This document shows, piece after piece, positions 1 through 9,100 of a stretch of 64,000 nt of DNA; position 1 is the first letter of the stretch, and the number at the start of each line of letters is the position of its first letter. A model generated the notes under the pieces. That model did no database searches, was not told the origin of the DNA, and worked only from the letters and a program-made list of their open reading frames with translations. This DNA comes from Planctomycetota bacterium (GTDB lineage: Bacteria > Planctomycetota > J058 > JAJDCQ01). The position numbers and the translations under genes are program-made. The stretch lies in the NCBI GenBank assembly GCA_029260755.1, contig JAJDCQ010000222.1, forward strand, positions 1-64,000, read 5' to 3'.

Positions 1-54
1 TCTCGGATCTTCGCATTAACCTCGTTAATGCGAAGATCCGAGACCTGACCCCTT
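1..54. repeat. REP-like perfect hairpin ending in CTGACCCC
   Basis: Bases 1-20 and 24-43 are perfect inverted copies (20-bp stem, 3-nt loop CTC) and are followed by CCTGACCCC. The same GGGGTCAG/CTGACCCC boundary flanks two other hairpins here (5875-5964 and 55572-55660), so this is probably one member of a dispersed REP-like family. Its left boundary is cut off by the window edge. It lies downstream of a minus-strand gene and could also help end transcription. Such GGGGTCAG-bounded hairpins are often mobilised by RAYT (Y1) transposases, but none is encoded here. Confidence 0.65.
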
Positions 55-66
55 CGCCTTCGCTCG

Positions 67-540
67 CTATTCGGGACGCCGCCGCGCGCCGAGGCTCTCG
101 AGCGCGTCGATGCAGGTCTCGATGCGCTCCCGCCGGTCGACCGGGTCGGGGTAGAGCTCGTCCTTGAGCAGGATGTAGAAGAACCAGTCGGTCCCGACCC
201 GGAAGATGTAGAGGGCGTAGAACTCCTCGAGGAGCCGCTCGCGGTAGGTGACGCGGTACTCGAGCTCGTCCCAGGCGACGCGCTTCTCCTCGCGCTCGCC
301 GATGCGCGACCACCGCACCTCGAAGCCTTCAGCGTCGACGACGAGCGGGCCAGGGTCGCTCCCGCCTTCCCGGACCCGGGCGAAGACCTCGTCGATCTGG
401 GCGCGAAGCCGCTCCGCGGCGGCGGGCTTGGGGATGCTCGCGCTGATCTCGCGCTCGGGCCGGTAGTGGGTGACCGTGGAGCACGACGTCGAGCCGAGCG
501 CCAGGAACGCGAGCACGACGACGCCCACACGAACGCCCAT
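67..540 (-). CDS. Putative exported lipoprotein of unknown function
   Basis: This encodes 157 residues. The N-terminus is a short hydrophobic signal (VGVVVLAFLALG) followed by SC at residues 19-20, which could be a lipidation cysteine, although the -3 residue is Ser so the lipobox is weak. The mature part is charged, with an aromatic stretch near residues 108-125 (EFYALYIFRVGTDWFFYILL) that looks like buried beta structure rather than a membrane span. I do not recognise a family. It is the last gene of a minus-strand run with the genes starting at 1885, 2763 and 3606; the gap to its upstream neighbour is 25 bp, so co-transcription is likely. Confidence 0.65.
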   Translation of the reverse strand: MGVRVGVVVLAFLALGSTSCSTVTHYRPEREISASIPKPAAAERLRAQIDEVFARVREGGSDPGPLVVDAEGFEVRWSRIGEREEKRVAWDELEYRVTYRERLLEEFYALYIFRVGTDWFFYILLKDELYPDPVDRRERIETCIDALESLGARRRPE

Positions 541-565
541 GACTCGCTCCTATCTGCGGGAGACC

Positions 566-1885
566 CTACTCGCCCTCCTTGAGCACCTTCACGCGGATCG
601 CCCGGAACTTCACCTCGCCGTCGATGAAGATCCCGATCCCGCCGCTCGTGTTGTCGAGGAGCGCCCGGTTGGGGTCGACCTCGTCGAAGGTGTCGAGCCG
701 GAGCGCGGTGCGGCGGTCGCCGCGGACCTCGACCCGGATGCGGTGCCAGGCCGAGCGCTCGAAGCGCGACTCGTCGAAGCTCACCCGCTCGTACTCGCGG
801 CGGTTGCTCTCCTCGTTGATCGAGCCGCGCAGCATCAGCTCGAAGCCGCTGCGCATGATGTTGAACTCGAGCTCGATCACGTAGTCCTGCCACGCGTCGG
901 CGCCTGTCCGGATGAAGGCGCCCTTGGTCCCCTCGGCGACGCCGATGAGCGCGCCCTCCTCGACGTCCCATTCGCCGTACTGGAGCTGCCAGTCGGTCGG
1001 CAGGCCGCGGTCCTTGCCGCTCACGAAGAGGTCGATCCAGGGGACCTTGTCCTCCTCGGCCTTCCGCGCCTCGGCGTCCTCCGCCTCCGCCCGGACCTCG
1101 ACGAGGAGCGCGGCGACGGCCTCGGCCTCGCGCGTCCCCTGGAACTCCTCGATGAGACCGAAGCCCTCGAGGACGCCGACCGCGCGCGCGTGGGCGTGGA
1201 GCTTCCGCATCCGGTTGGCCTTGTCCATCACCTCCCGGGCGCGGTCGCTCGCCCGCGCCGCCTTCTCGACCCGCTCCCGGAGCGCATCGATCGCCTTGCC
1301 CGACTCGGTCGCGCGGAACTTCTGCGGGAAGGCGGCGAGCGCCTCCCGAGCCGGCGCGAACGGGTCCTCGTCGTCGACCGACGCCTCGGCCGCCGCGGCG
1401 ATCGCCGCGTCGACCTTGGCCTGCACATCCTCGACGGCGGCGGCCGCCGCCGCATCGTACGCGGCGCGCGCGGTCGCGAGGATCGCGTCGGCCCGACCCT
1501 CGAGCGCGTCGAGCCGCTTCACGAGATCGGCGAGGCGCGTCCGCTCGGGGCCGGCTCCCTCGGGCAGCCGCTCGAGGTAGGGCTCGAGCCGGCGCTCGAG
1601 CGCCTTCGCCGTCGTGGTCCCGCGGAAGACCTCGATGTCCTGGCAGAGCCCGGCGAGGTCGACGACGGGGCCGGCCGCCCGGGCCGCGAGGGACTCGAAC
1701 CGCTGCTCCTTCTGCTCGACCTCGGTCTGGGCGTTCGCGAGCTCCTTGTCGACCTGCGCCTCGACCTGGCCCGTCTCCCCGCCCTCGCACGCCGGCATCA
1801 CCGCGGCGACGACCAGCAGGAGCGCGAGGGGTGCGAGCCGGGCGCCTACGGACGCGCGCGTGATCCGTCGTCGTCGGTCGGTCAC
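566..1885 (-). CDS. Lipoprotein with helical region and DUF1080/LamG-like C-terminal domain
   Basis: The GTG start overlaps the TGA of the upstream gene (GTGA), which indicates translational coupling and fixes the start; the longer open frame upstream is out-of-frame shadow. The 439-residue product starts with basic residues and a hydrophobic stretch ending in VMPAC, a plausible lipobox. Residues about 35-290 are Ala/Glu-rich and strongly helical, probably coiled coil. The last ~150 residues (DWQLQYGEWDVEEGALIG through FRAIRVKVL) have the beta-sandwich pattern of DUF1080 or laminin-G-like domains, which often bind or cleave glycans. I see no catalytic residues that decide between the two. It is probably anchored at the membrane facing outward. 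Confidence 0.75.
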   Translation of the reverse strand: MTDRRRRITRASVGARLAPLALLLVVAAVMPACEGGETGQVEAQVDKELANAQTEVEQKEQRFESLAARAAGPVVDLAGLCQDIEVFRGTTTAKALERRLEPYLERLPEGAGPERTRLADLVKRLDALEGRADAILATARAAYDAAAAAAVEDVQAKVDAAIAAAAEASVDDEDPFAPAREALAAFPQKFRATESGKAIDALRERVEKAARASDRAREVMDKANRMRKLHAHARAVGVLEGFGLIEEFQGTREAEAVAALLVEVRAEAEDAEARKAEEDKVPWIDLFVSGKDRGLPTDWQLQYGEWDVEEGALIGVAEGTKGAFIRTGADAWQDYVIELEFNIMRSGFELMLRGSINEESNRREYERVSFDESRFERSAWHRIRVEVRGDRRTALRLDTFDEVDPNRALLDNTSGGIGIFIDGEVKFRAIRVKVLKEGE

Positions 1886-2763
1886 TTCCCGCCCCCGGCG
1901 GCGGCGCCGCCCTTGTCCTGGCTCTTGGCCTTGACGCCGGAGAGCTTGTCGTGGGTCGGCTTGATCTTCGCGAGCAGCTCGGGCCCGAGCCGCCCCGTGA
2001 GAGCGTCCTGGTTCAGCAGCTCCACGAAGAACCAGGTCGCCATCCGCGAGTAGCACGTCTTGAGCGAGGTGTAGGCGGTCCCGCGCTTCGGCTTCTTGTC
2101 GTCGACCTTCGCCTTCGACTCGCCGTACTTGTCGAGCTCGTCGATCCGCGCGACCTCGGCGCCGGAGGCGTCGGTCACGACCAGGTGACCCTCGACCTTG
2201 AAGACGTGGGCGACGATCTCCTCGTAGAAGGTCGACGGCGCGTAGGTCGCCGTCACCCGACCGGTGATCGTCAGGTCGTAGCTCGGCGCGGCCGGCTCCT
2301 CGTCGCCGCCCTCCGCGGCGCCGTCGTCGGCCCCCTCGCTGGCGCCGTCGCCCTCACCCGCTCCGTCGTCGGCCGGCTCCTTCTCCTCCTTCTCCTCCTT
2401 CTTCTTCTTCTTCTTCTTGTCCCACCTGGTCGGGCGCTTGCTCTCGACCTCGAAGCCGGCCTCCCGGAGGTGCTTCCGCAGGATGTAGGTGATGATGTTG
2501 TCCCTCTGCTCCCCCGCCTCGACCTTGCGGATCGTCACGTCCTCGCCCTGCTGGCGCCAGTGGGCCGCCCACGCCGACCAGTGCTTCTTGAGGGTGATGT
2601 GCGCGTCGTCGGGCAGGGCGACCTCCTCGGTGATGTCGAGGAGAACGGTCGGCTTCTTCGCGTCCGCGGCGCCGTCGTCGGCGCGCGCGGGCGCGGACGG
2701 CGCGAGGCCGAGGGCGAGGAGCAGGAGCGCGCCGAGCGCAACGGTACAGGATCGTAGGGTCAT
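1882..2763 (-). CDS. Secreted protein of unknown function with a Lys/Glu-rich linker
   Basis: This encodes 293 residues starting at ATG 2763, preceded by a strong ribosome site (AAAGGAG). Residues 1-28 are a signal peptide ending PARA. The mature protein has two folded parts joined by a low-complexity linker of a Lys run, then Glu/Lys and Asp/Gly repeats (about residues 115-155). The part after the linker has beta-strand patterns (YDLTITGRVTATY, KVEGHLVVTDASG) and the conserved-looking stretch CYSRMATWFFVELL. I recognise no family. It sits 21 bp after the ccsA-like gene and its stop overlaps the next start, so it belongs to that operon and may work in the cell envelope. Confidence 0.75.
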   Translation of the reverse strand: MTLRSCTVALGALLLLALGLAPSAPARADDGAADAKKPTVLLDITEEVALPDDAHITLKKHWSAWAAHWRQQGEDVTIRKVEAGEQRDNIITYILRKHLREAGFEVESKRPTRWDKKKKKKKEEKEEKEPADDGAGEGDGASEGADDGAAEGGDEEPAAPSYDLTITGRVTATYAPSTFYEEIVAHVFKVEGHLVVTDASGAEVARIDELDKYGESKAKVDDKKPKRGTAYTSLKTCYSRMATWFFVELLNQDALTGRLGPELLAKIKPTHDKLSGVKAKSQDKGGAAAGGGK

Positions 2764-2784
2764 GAGGGGCTCCTTTGGAGTCGA

Positions 2785-3606
2785 TCAGGCGTGGGCGGTG
2801 CCGACGTAGGTGAAGAGCAGGAGGAAGAAGACGCCGATCGTCATGTAGACGAGCCGCCGGCCCGCGATCACCGAGCTGAGGCGCAGGTGCATGAGGACCG
2901 CGTAGGCGACCCACGTGATGCCGGCGAAGATGATCTTGCTCTGGACGAACCAGTCCTGCCCGAGCTGCTGGGTCCACTGCGCCGAGAGGGCGCCGATGAT
3001 GAGCGAGAGGGTGAGGCTGGCGAAGCCCGCGCCGAGCACCCGACCCCGGACGCGTTCGTTCGCCTCGAGGCTCGGGAGGCCGCGGAAGAGCGCTCCGGTG
3101 CGCTTCGCCTTGAGCTGCCGCTCCTGGATCAGATACATGATCCCGAGGGCGACGCCGATCGCGAACGCGGCGTACGAGACGAGCGCCGAGACGATGTGGA
3201 TCGAGAGGACGCCCTGCACGAACCGGTCGTCGCTCTCGAAATGCAGGTCGAGCGTCTCGAGCCGGACGGCGGCGCCGATGGTCAGGAGCACGTTGATCGG
3301 GATGAAGAACGCGGGCAACGACGGCACCTTGAACGCCCGGTCGACCGCCCCGTAGATCAGGGTGACGCACCAGGTGAGAACGATGATGGAGTCGGAGATG
3401 TCGACGAAGATGCCGGTGCCGAGCTTCACCGCTCGTACGATCAGATAGATCGTGTGGATCACGAAGGCGACGAGGATGAGCACCCGCCCCTGGGTGATGG
3501 TAAATCGTCTCGAGGAAGTGAGATGGGCGATCGCCCACCCCAGGCTGAGGAGGTAGGCGAAGACGACGACCCCGAGGGCGGTCTGCTCGAGGAAGGTGAG
3601 CTGCAC
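2785..3606 (-). CDS. CcsA/HemX-like cytochrome c assembly family membrane protein
   Basis: I place the start at GTG 3606 because the first membrane helix follows at once (residues ~8-25); a GTG at 3684 would add 26 polar residues. The 273-residue product has about eight membrane helices. The C-terminal pattern WTQQLGQDW...ITWVAYAVLMHLRL resembles the cytochrome c assembly (CcsA/CcmC/HemX) family, in which a tryptophan-rich WWD loop handles heme outside the membrane. Here that loop lacks the usual WxWDxKE core, so heme handling is uncertain; HemX-type paralogues without a strict loop are known. It heads a minus-strand run of exported proteins. Confidence 0.7.
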   Translation of the reverse strand: MQLTFLEQTALGVVVFAYLLSLGWAIAHLTSSRRFTITQGRVLILVAFVIHTIYLIVRAVKLGTGIFVDISDSIIVLTWCVTLIYGAVDRAFKVPSLPAFFIPINVLLTIGAAVRLETLDLHFESDDRFVQGVLSIHIVSALVSYAAFAIGVALGIMYLIQERQLKAKRTGALFRGLPSLEANERVRGRVLGAGFASLTLSLIIGALSAQWTQQLGQDWFVQSKIIFAGITWVAYAVLMHLRLSSVIAGRRLVYMTIGVFFLLLFTYVGTAHA

Positions 3607-3732
3607 GGTGACTCGGCCGGAACCCCGCTGGGGGGCTGGAGGGGTCGCTGAACGAGCGCAAACCCGCTCGTACAAAGGACCCACGACGACGAGCGCGGAT
3701 TCTACCCCTGGCTCGGTGGGGTGTCAATGAGT

Positions 3733-3933
3733 GAGTCCCGGAGCGAGTCCCGGAGCGAGTCCCGAAGGAAGGGCGCGAGGAACGAGCGCCCGAACGGAGG
3801 AAGCGAGCGACCGCGAGCGAAGCGAGCGGTGGGCGAAGGGCGGCGAGGCGCGCCGTCGAGGAGTCCCGCGGTCCGCACCCGGCCCCGAATCGGCGCGCCT
3901 CGCCGCCCTTCGCCCCATCATCGCTGCCGTCCC
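3733..3933 (+). repeat. Structured repeat element, copy 1 (two-hairpin; conserved loop)
   Basis: Reading 5' to 3': three tandem copies of the 12-mer GAGTCCCGGAGC (3733-3768, last one diverged); hairpin P1 with 6-bp stem GGGCGC/GCGCCC around loop GAGGAACGA (3777-3785); the spacer GGAGGAAGCGAG; hairpin P2 with perfect 25-bp arms 3831-3855 and 3891-3915; and the tail CATCATCGCTGCCGTCCC. A second copy at 23577-23741 keeps the P1 loop, spacer and tail but has a different P1 stem sequence that still pairs. Copy 1 lies between the divergent ccsA-like and Sua5-type genes, in the orientation of the latter. Confidence 0.75.
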
Positions 3934-4075
3934 ATCTCGACCCGCTTCGGATCTCGTCTCCGCCGGGACTCGCTCAGACGAGGGTTGCCCCAGCCCCGCC
4001 CCCATGCTTGAATGCTCCCGATCGTCGGTTCATTGCGTTTCCAACATCATTGGGCGCCCCCACAGCGAGCGTCGC

Positions 4076-5224
4076 ATGCCCGCCCGCCTCATCACCGTCG
4101 AACCCACGACCGTGGCTTCGGATGCGGTGTCGGTCGCGTCTGACGCGTTGCGACAAGGCGCCCTCATCGCGCTCCCGACCGAGACGGTCTACGGCATCGC
4201 CGCGCCGGCGACCGCGGACGGTCTCGCCCGCCTCGAAGAGCTGAAGGGCCGCACGCCCGGGCAGCCGTTCACCCACCACGTCGCGACGGTCGAGGAGTTC
4301 GTCCGTCGAGCGCCCGACGCGCCCGCCCGCGCGCGCCGCCTCGCCGAGCGGCTCTGGCCGGGGCCGCTCACCCTCGTCGTGCAGACCGGCGCCGACTCGC
4401 CCCTCACCGCGAAGGACGGCTACGAAGGCTTCCGCGTCCCGGCCCACGCGATCGCCCGCCAGATCCTGCTCCGGGCCGGCACGCCCGTCGTCGCGACGAG
4501 CGCCAACCGGGCTGGCGAGCCGCCCGCGACCGAGGCCGCGCCGATCGCCGAGGCCTTCGGCGAGGAGCTCGCCGTGATCGTCGACGCCGGACCGAGCCAG
4601 CTCGGCGAGGCCTCGACCGTGGTGCGCGTCGCGCCCGACGGGAGCTGGGAGATCCTCCGCGAGGGCTTCATCCCGCGCGAGGTGATCGCGCGGGTGACAT
4701 CGCGCCAGATCGTGTTCGTCTGCACCGGCAACACGTGCCGCAGCCCGATGGCCGAGGCGCTCCTCCGCGATCGGCTCGCGAAGCGCCTGGGCGTCGCGCC
4801 CGACCGCCTCGCCGACCGAGGCTTCGAGGTCCGGAGCGCCGGGACCTCGGCCTACGAGGGCGGCAGCCCATCGGAGGGCTCCGTCCTGGCCATGCGCGCC
4901 CGCGGAATCGACATCTCGTCGCACCGGTCGCGGCCGCTGACGGCGGACGTCGTCGAGGACGCGAACCTGATCTTCACCCTCGGCCACGGTCACGCCCGCA
5001 CGATCGTCGAGTGGTGGCCCGAGCACGCGGAGAAGGTGTTCCTCATCGACCCGTCCGGCGTCTCCGATCCGATCGGAGGAACCGACGCCCTCTACGCCGA
5101 GTGCGCCGATCAGATCGAGCGCAGCATCGACGCGGTCCTCGACGGCATCCTCGACGAGACCAACCCACCGCGCGAGCACGCCGCCCTCCTCGAGCGGGCG
5201 GTGGTCGGCCCGCCGCAGCCCTAG
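4076..5224 (+). CDS. Fusion: threonylcarbamoyl-AMP synthase (Sua5/YrdC) + low-MW (arginine-type) phosphatase
   Basis: This encodes 382 residues from ATG 4076; longer in-frame extensions run into the upstream repeat. Residues ~8-205 are a Sua5/YrdC/YwlC domain (PTETVYGIAA, KGRTPGQPF, WPGPLTLVV, VATSANRAGEPP), which uses L-threonine, bicarbonate and ATP to make the precursor of tRNA t6A37. Residues ~215-370 are a low-molecular-weight phosphatase with the C-x5-R loop CTGNTCRSPMAE and a downstream acidic DP segment (IDPSGVSDPIGG). Thr directly after the catalytic Cys is the feature that gives Bacillus YwlE its phosphoarginine preference, so an arginine phosphatase activity is plausible. rpiB follows after 14 bp. 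Confidence 0.9.
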   Translation: MPARLITVEPTTVASDAVSVASDALRQGALIALPTETVYGIAAPATADGLARLEELKGRTPGQPFTHHVATVEEFVRRAPDAPARARRLAERLWPGPLTLVVQTGADSPLTAKDGYEGFRVPAHAIARQILLRAGTPVVATSANRAGEPPATEAAPIAEAFGEELAVIVDAGPSQLGEASTVVRVAPDGSWEILREGFIPREVIARVTSRQIVFVCTGNTCRSPMAEALLRDRLAKRLGVAPDRLADRGFEVRSAGTSAYEGGSPSEGSVLAMRARGIDISSHRSRPLTADVVEDANLIFTLGHGHARTIVEWWPEHAEKVFLIDPSGVSDPIGGTDALYAECADQIERSIDAVLDGILDETNPPREHAALLERAVVGPPQP

Positions 5225-5238
5225 GCACGGAGACTGAC

Positions 5239-5727
5239 GTGAAGATCGCCATCGGATCCGACCACGCCGCCTTCGACGCGAAGGCCGACCTCGTCTCCCA
5301 TCTGCGGGGCGCCGGCCACGAGGTCTCCGACCTCGGCACGATGACGGCGGAGCGTTGCGACTACCCCGACTTCGCCTGGAAGGTCGCCCGCGCCGTCGCG
5401 GACGGCGCCGCCGAGCGCGGCATCCTCGTCTGCGGCACCGGCCTCGGGATGGCGATGACGGCGAACAAGCTCGAGGGGATCCGCGCGGCGCCGTGCGAGA
5501 GCGCGGAGGCCGTCGAGATGACCCGGGGTCACAACGACGCGAACGTCCTCTGCCTCGGCGCCCGCCTCCTCACGACCGAGCAGCTCCGGAGCTTCGCCGA
5601 CCTGTTCCTGACGACGCCGTTCGACGGCGGCCGCCACGCTCCGCGGGTCGCGAAGATCGGGCTGGCCGGCGAGGGGCGGGATCCGGCGACGTGGACGCCC
5701 GAGGATGCGACGGCCCCGGCCCGGTAG
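5239..5727 (+). CDS. rpiB: Ribose-5-phosphate isomerase B
   Basis: This encodes 162 residues from GTG 5239, which has an upstream GGAG and starts exactly at the family N-terminus (MKIAIGSDHAAF). It interconverts ribose-5-phosphate and ribulose-5-phosphate in the cytosolic pentose phosphate pathway. Visible motifs are SDHAAF with the substrate Asp/His, the ILVCGTGLGMAMTANK segment holding the catalytic Cys and anion-binding loop, and GHNDANVLCLGAR. Length is normal plus a ~15-residue acidic tail. It lies 14 bp after the Sua5-phosphatase fusion and is probably co-transcribed with it; a Sua5/phosphatase/RpiB cluster is also common in other phyla. Confidence 0.93.
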   Translation: MKIAIGSDHAAFDAKADLVSHLRGAGHEVSDLGTMTAERCDYPDFAWKVARAVADGAAERGILVCGTGLGMAMTANKLEGIRAAPCESAEAVEMTRGHNDANVLCLGARLLTTEQLRSFADLFLTTPFDGGRHAPRVAKIGLAGEGRDPATWTPEDATAPAR

Positions 5728-5874
5728 AGCGTTCGCGCGCTTGCGGGGCCGCTGCCGAACCGCGTGCGAGGCGATTGCCGACGGGCGGGGCCCGCGGATA
5801 CGCGGCCTGCTTCGGAGGTCGCGGGCGGGCCGAGCCGCGGTTTCCCGATCGGAACCCTTCAGGGAAGCCAGCGC

Positions 5875-5964
5875 GGGGGTCAGAGCGCTTCCTGCTGCTT
5901 GGTCGAAACGGGTTGCCGCAGCGAGCTCCCCTCCCAAGACAGCAGCAGGACGACACTGACCCCC
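5875..5964. repeat. REP-like hairpin bounded by GGGGGTCAG/CTGACCCCC
   Basis: GGGGGTCAG at 5875-5883 faces CTGACCCCC at 5956-5964. Inside, CCTGCTGC-TTGG (5891-5902) pairs with CCAA-GACA-GCAGCAGG (5934-5949), with a 4-nt bulge. The boundary is the same as in the hairpins at 1-54 and 55572-55660, while the stem sequence differs. It lies in the 461-bp gap between rpiB and the convergent chaperone gene. Confidence 0.6.
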
Positions 5965-5979
5965 AATGCGGGCCCGGGA

Positions 5980-6048
5980 CCGTCTGCGCGATCCAGGGCA
6001 AGGGTTCGCGTCGTGCTAGCCCCCGCGCCCCGGCCGTCTGCGCGATCC
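5980..6048. repeat. Short direct repeat, 15 bp, 54 bp apart
   Basis: CCGTCTGCGCGATCC occurs at 5980-5994 and again at 6034-6048 in a region with no convincing coding capacity. No function is visible. The rest of the gap (5728-5874 and 6049-6130) shows nothing I can assign. Confidence 0.5.
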
Positions 6049-6130
6049 GAGGCCTGGAATCGCGAAACCGTACCACCCGGGCCTTGGCTCGGGCGACCAA
6101 CGGCCTCGCAGAAGACGCGTACACGAAGAA

Positions 6131-6156
6131 CGGGTCGCCCGTCTCCGGGCGACCCG
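6131..6156 (-). terminator. Terminator-like hairpin between convergent genes
   Basis: CGGGTCGCCCG (6131-6141) and CGGGCGACCCG (6146-6156) form a perfect 11-bp GC stem with loop TCTC. On the minus strand it is followed by TTCTTC, so it probably ends transcription of the chaperone gene whose stop is at 6189; on the plus strand only CCTT follows, so it may act weakly for rpiB too. Confidence 0.7.
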
Positions 6157-6188
6157 CCTTCGAAGCGTCCTACGCCGTCAGCGACGGA

Positions 6189-9100
6189 CTACCGATCCAG
6201 CCGCCGGTCGTAGGTCGTCCCGGCGAGGAGCTTCTCGGCCGCTTCCCGCCAGCCGTCCTCGTAGGACTCGGTCTCGAAGCCCTCGACCATCAGGATGTGG
6301 TAGCCGGCGTCGGTCTTGAAGACGCCGCTCCGCTGCCCGGTCTCGAGCTTGGCGAGCTCGGCGACCCAGCGGGCGCCGAAGTCGCGACGCTGCTGCGGCA
6401 CCTCGATCACGCCGATGCTTCCGGCCTGGGTCTTGCTCGCCGACTCGCTCGTCTCGCGGACGAGCTTGCGGAACTCCTGGTAGAAGACGGGCGAGCTCGG
6501 GTCGCCGGCGATCTCCGCCTTGCGCGCCTCGCAGCGCTCGAGCAGCTCGGCCTTGAACCGCTCGGCCTTCTCGACGCCTTCGGCCCCGGCGAAGAACGCC
6601 CGGTCGGCGGCGCGGTCGGGCTTGGGCGCCTGCCGGAAGCGACCGAAGCTCGGCGCCTGGTTCCGGTGCTCGCGAACCCAGTAGATGCTCGCGCCCGCCT
6701 CGTCGGTGACGATCTCGCTGACGCCGAAGTCGGTCAGCGAGAGGATCGCCACCTCGTGCTTCGAGGGCCACGGCATCGGCTCGAACGGGGCGCCGCCGGT
6801 GCTGAGCGCTCCATCCTCATCCGAGAGCTCGCGGGCGACCTTGCGGAAGCTCTCGCCGGCCTCGAGGCGCGCGAGCGCGTCGGCCGCCTTCTTCTTCGCC
6901 TTCGCCCAGGCCAGGTCCTCGGTCTGCTTCTTCAGCTTGCGCTTCTCGGGGTCGCTCGAGACGAGGATGTGGCGCGCCCGGAGCTGACCGCCCCGCTCGC
7001 CCGTGCCGCGCTCGAGCACCTCGATCAGGTGGTAGCCGAACTGGGTCTTGACCGGCTTGGTCGGCCGGCCGACGTCGGCCGAGAACGCGGCCTCCTCGAA
7101 CTCGGGCACCATCACGTTGCGGCCGAACCAGCCGAGCTCGCCGCCGCGCATCGCGGAGCCGTCGTCGTTGGAGTACTTGTCGGCGAGCTCCTCGAACGGG
7201 GCGCCCTTCCGCAGCCGTCGCTCGATCTCGAGGGCGATCTCGAGCGCCCGCTCCTCGGACGCCTTCTTCACGATCTCGGGGTCGGGCTTGCACCAGATCT
7301 GGAGGTAACGGACCGCCTTCCGGTCGGCCGCGCCGCGGGTCAGCGCCCAGGCCTCCTTCTGGATGTCCTCGGTCAGGCCGCGCGCGGCGAGCGAGGTGTG
7401 GAGACGCCAGTCCTGGAGCTTCTCCGTCGCGGTCTTGCCGAGAAGAGTTCGACGGATCGTGTCGAACCGCTCGACGAGCGTGTCGTCGGGTGGCGGCTCC
7501 TTCGCCTCGACCCGGGCGAGGTAGACGACGCCCTCCTCGGGGTCGCTGAACGCCTCGCCCCACTCGCCCTCGTCGTCGAGGTCGAAGAGGCTGAGCCGGA
7601 GCGTCTTGAAGTCGGCGAACCCCTCGACCTCCTCGTCGTCGCGCCCGAAGAACGGCGACACGGTGAGGGCGAGCTCGCCGAACGCCTCCTCGCGGGTGGC
7701 CCCGGCCGAGAGCTTCTCGTGGATCGCGTCCGCGCGCTCGCGCGCCCGGGCGAGGCCGCGGTCGCGCATCACCGCGTCCTTGACCTCGTCCCTCGCCTCG
7801 TCGAACGAGAGCGTCTTGGCCGCCTCGGCCCCCTCGACGAGCGCGACGAACCGGCCCTCGCGCTCGGGCGTCTCGTAGCTCTTGCCGGCGGGGTACGAGG
7901 GCTGGATCGCCTTCACGTCCTGGAGGAAGCCGTAGGCGCCGAGGTGCTCGTGGTCGCCGATCACGTCGAGCGTCGCCTCGTCGACCTTCCCGTCGACGGC
8001 CAGGTTGAAGTAGTCCTTCAGACCCTCGTCGGTCGCGAGGACGCCGGCGTAGAGCTCGACGCTGCCCTTCTTGCGTCGCTCCGCCTTCGCCTTCGCGATC
8101 AGCTCGTCGCAGACGTCCTGGACCTTGTTCTTCGAGTCCTGGAGCCGGACCTTCTCCTCGACCTCGGCCTTGACGTCGTCGAACGGCCTCGTCGAGCCGT
8201 CCTGGGCGCGGAAGTCGCTCGGGTACTTCTCGTAGTAGCTCTTCAGGCGCTCCTCGTCGGGCGCATCGACGAGCCTGGTGAACTTCTCGTAGGGGAAGAG
8301 GACGTACCGAACCGTGTAGCGCGCCTCGCGCTGGAACTTCGAGGTGTTCCGGTCGTAGTAGTCCTGGAGCTCGTTCTTCGCCCCGTGGAGGTACGCCTCG
8401 CGCACCTCGTCGCCGATCTCGTCGAGGTCGGGCACCGACGGCGGCACCACGTCGACGAGGCGCGCGACGATGGCCGGACCGCCCTCGTCCATGAGCGAGC
8501 CGCTCGCCACGTCGGGCACGGCCGCCGCGAACCACTCGGAGACCTTCGCAGCGGTCGAGCCGAACCCGCCCTCGAGGAGCACCGTCGCCCGCTCGCTGAT
8601 CTGATCGGTCTTGCCGTAGCGGACGCCGTTGTCCTTCGCGATCTTCTCGAAGTTCGCCGCGCGGATACGGGCCAGAGCGCCGATCCGGGTGCGGATCGCG
8701 TCGAACTCGCTCTCGATCTTCTTCCGCCAGAGGAGGTTCTTGATCCCCTCAGCCACCTCCTCGAACGGACGCGGCGGCGGCGGCGGGCCGAGCTTCGCCG
8801 AGGTCGCCCCGGCGACGCCGCCCGTCGTGATCCCCGCGGCGGCGCCGGGCGGGAACTTGTCGGGGTCATCCCGGTAGAGGACGATGTTCTTCTCGTAGTA
8901 CGCCTTGATCTTCTCCTCGCTCGGAGGATCGACGTTGTCCTCGAGCCCCTCGAGCTCGACGGCCATGTACTCGATCGCCGCCGACCGGGGCCGCTGGAAG
9001 AACCGCGGGTTGTCGTCGTAGAACTTCTTCAGCGCCTCGGTCGTCGCGTCCGCCTCGCTCGGGAGGTGATCGGCCGCGCTCAGGGCGAGGAACTCGACCC

